Source of the DNA: Nannocystis pusilla
GTDB lineage: Bacteria > Myxococcota_A > Polyangia > Nannocystales > Nannocystaceae
Reading direction: 5' to 3'
Assembly (NCBI RefSeq): GCF_026626665.1
Contig: NZ_JAPNKE010000002.1
Span: 7,231,168-7,295,167 of the forward strand
Length of the DNA: 64,000 bases
Below, one piece after another: positions 62,981 to 64,000 of the stretch. Every line of letters begins with the position of its first letter. Position 1 is the stretch's first letter. The notes beneath the pieces were generated by a model that ran no database searches, was not told the origin of the DNA, and worked only from the letters and a program-made list of their open reading frames with translations. The position numbers were made by a program, and so were the translations under genes.

Positions 62981-64000
62981 GCGAACAGCCGCAGCAGCAG
63001 CGCGTCGAGCAGCGCTCGCAGCCCGCCCGGCTCGCCGACCGCGAAGCTCTCGCCGTCCAGCACCCAGCGCGGCTCGCCGACCCGCACCCACGCTCGCGCC
63101 CCCGCGCGCGGGTCCTCTTGATGCGCCGCGAACACCACCAGCCCGCGCGGCGGCGCCTCCTGCCAGTCGGTCATCGTCGCCAGAGTCACTCGCCGGTGCG
63201 CCAGGTCGTCGGCCAGAGTCATCGCCATCAGCCGCGCCTCTTCCTCCGCCGCCTCCGCGTCGGCCTTCCCGCTGGTGCGCCAGCGCAGGTGCAGCTCCGC
63301 CCCGCTCGGCCCGAACACCTGGACCATGTCGGCCTGCAGCCGCAGCGTCGCCGCGTCGACCAGCACCAGCGTCTGCGCGTCGAGCTCGGGGTGCTTGTGC
63401 CGCTGGTCGAGCGGCCGCTCGACCACCACCGTCACGCGCCGGCGCTGGTCGAACAGCGGGCTCTCGTCGCGCGTGTAGTACAGCAATTCGCCCTGGGCGA
63501 AGCGGACGTCGAACAGATCGATCTGCCCCAATTCGTCGCGCCCCGAATCGACATAGGCCACCTCGCTGCGCACCAGATTTTCGAAGCGCCCGCGGGTGCT
63601 CAGCGCGTCGAAGCCTCCGGCCGGGTAATGACTCGCGTCCTCCTCGTCGATCGCGACCTCCTGCGCGCGCCGGCGCACCGCCATCGCCACGCTCGGGCTG
63701 ACCCCGCCGATCGCCGCGGTCGCCGCGTGCAGCTCGCGCAGCGCCAGTCGGCTCGACTCGTTGGGCAGGTCGGCCAGGTGGGCCAGCTCCACAGATCCTC
63801 CGGCGAGAACAGCTTGCCCTCGCCGAGCCCGCCCACGATCGCCGCCCGGATCGACAGCGCCCACGCCTGCCAGTGCTCGTCGACCGGCGGCTCCTCCCAC
63901 GCCCCGTGGCGCGCCGGCCAGCTCGCGCACAGCGCCAGCGCCTCGCGCCACGACGAGCGCAAGATCGCCGGGTTGCCCGCGTCGAGCTCGGCCTTCCGCG
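62977..64000 (-). CDS. Protein of unknown function, partial at N-terminus, one-base frameshift
   Basis: The gene enters from beyond the right edge. The first frame (up to 63791, ...GEGKLFSPEDLW) joins the second (ELAHLADLPNESSRLALREL...) if one base is added at 63789-63790. The C-terminal part (FENLVRSEVAYVDSGRDELGQIDLFDVRFAQGELLYYTRDESPLF; RRRVTVVVERPLDQRHKHPE; DAATLRLQADMVQVFGPSGAELHLRWRTSGKADAEAAEE) suggests a Rossmann-like domain of a VWA-type or related fold. No MIDAS motif is visible. Family not recognised. Confidence 0.6.
   Translation of the reverse strand, partial: AEGRARRGQPGDLALVVARGAGAVRELAGAPRGVGGAAGRRALAGVGAVDPGGDRGRARRGQAVLAGGSVELAHLADLPNESSRLALRELHAATAAIGGVSPSVAMAVRRRAQEVAIDEEDASHYPAGGFDALSTRGRFENLVRSEVAYVDSGRDELGQIDLFDVRFAQGELLYYTRDESPLFDQRRRVTVVVERPLDQRHKHPELDAQTLVLVDAATLRLQADMVQVFGPSGAELHLRWRTSGKADAEAAEEEARLMAMTLADDLAHRRVTLATMTDWQEAPPRGLVVFAAHQEDPRAGARAWVRVGEPRWVLDGESFAVGEPGGLRALLDALLLRLFA

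Overview
The window reads as chromosomal DNA of a very GC-rich myxobacterium, most likely of the Nannocystis/Plesiocystis side (Nannocystaceae). The basis is the strong G/C third-position bias, the myxobacterial Cys-rich DUF4215 repeats, a DUF1592/DUF1552 pair, an AgmX/PglI-type C-terminal domain, a MYXO-CTERM-like tail, and many lipoproteins with Thr/Ser/Gly/Asp-rich linkers after the lipobox. The species is an inference. I saw no rRNA, tRNA, insertion sequence, prophage or CRISPR array. The long ORFs opposite the real genes are GC-bias shadows.

Layout. 1-3666: a large membrane/secreted protein (minus, cut by the window edge, two frameshifts). 3774-8065: CoA-binding protein, the DUF1552/DUF1592 pair, a cysteine-less glutaredoxin-like protein. 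8325-15694: a VIT/VWA/DUF2135 lipoprotein, a 20-repeat DUF4215 lipoprotein, a small membrane protein. 15820-18260: two translationally coupled membrane class III nucleotide cyclases whose catalytic residues are complementary. 18433-25649: endoglycoceramidase-like GH5 lipoprotein, enolase, a repeat lipoprotein, an FHA-FHA-ABC transporter, an AgmX-type lipoprotein. 26172-32369: intradiol-dioxygenase-like protein, TupA-like binding protein, a coupled pair of apparently inactive M16 proteins, an ATP-grasp enzyme, a Cys-rich secreted protein. 32985-35518: a ZIP-like/DUF318 permease with a huge His-rich tail. 36151-42559: FG-GAP lipoprotein, two small proteins, an FKBP/FGE/lipoprotein operon, a tandem universal stress protein. 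43472-51545: DUF4215-fibrinogen-like lipoprotein, AraC regulator, metallo-beta-lactamase-fold protein, small Cys-rich protein, ArsR-DUF2087 regulator, MYXO-CTERM-like protein, PP2C phosphatase, dienelactone hydrolase. 51680-57251: BNR-type lipoprotein, anti-sigma-like protein, ECF sigma factor, porin-like secreted protein, two small proteins. 57576-64000: an SDR/solute-binding/CDF operon, an LRR lipoprotein, a Rieske oxygenase and a truncated gene.

Two features run through the window. The first is a family of short palindromes built on the self-complementary core GGACATGTCC (variants GGACAGGTCC and GGGCATGCCC). They fold into hairpins with 4-6 nt loops, lie mostly just after stop codons, and occur at about twenty sites; one has been amplified in frame into a 7 x 39-bp array inside an FGE-family gene. 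The second is a set of nine single-base frameshifts in otherwise intact genes, eight of them consistent with one missing base and mostly in homopolymer runs. This looks more like consensus error than gene decay, although the A/T run in the permease gene could be a real slippage site.

The strongest biology is the cyclase pair. One protein keeps the metal-binding aspartates but lacks the transition-state Asn/Arg; its partner shows the reverse. Together they resemble the C1/C2 halves of mammalian membrane adenylyl cyclases.
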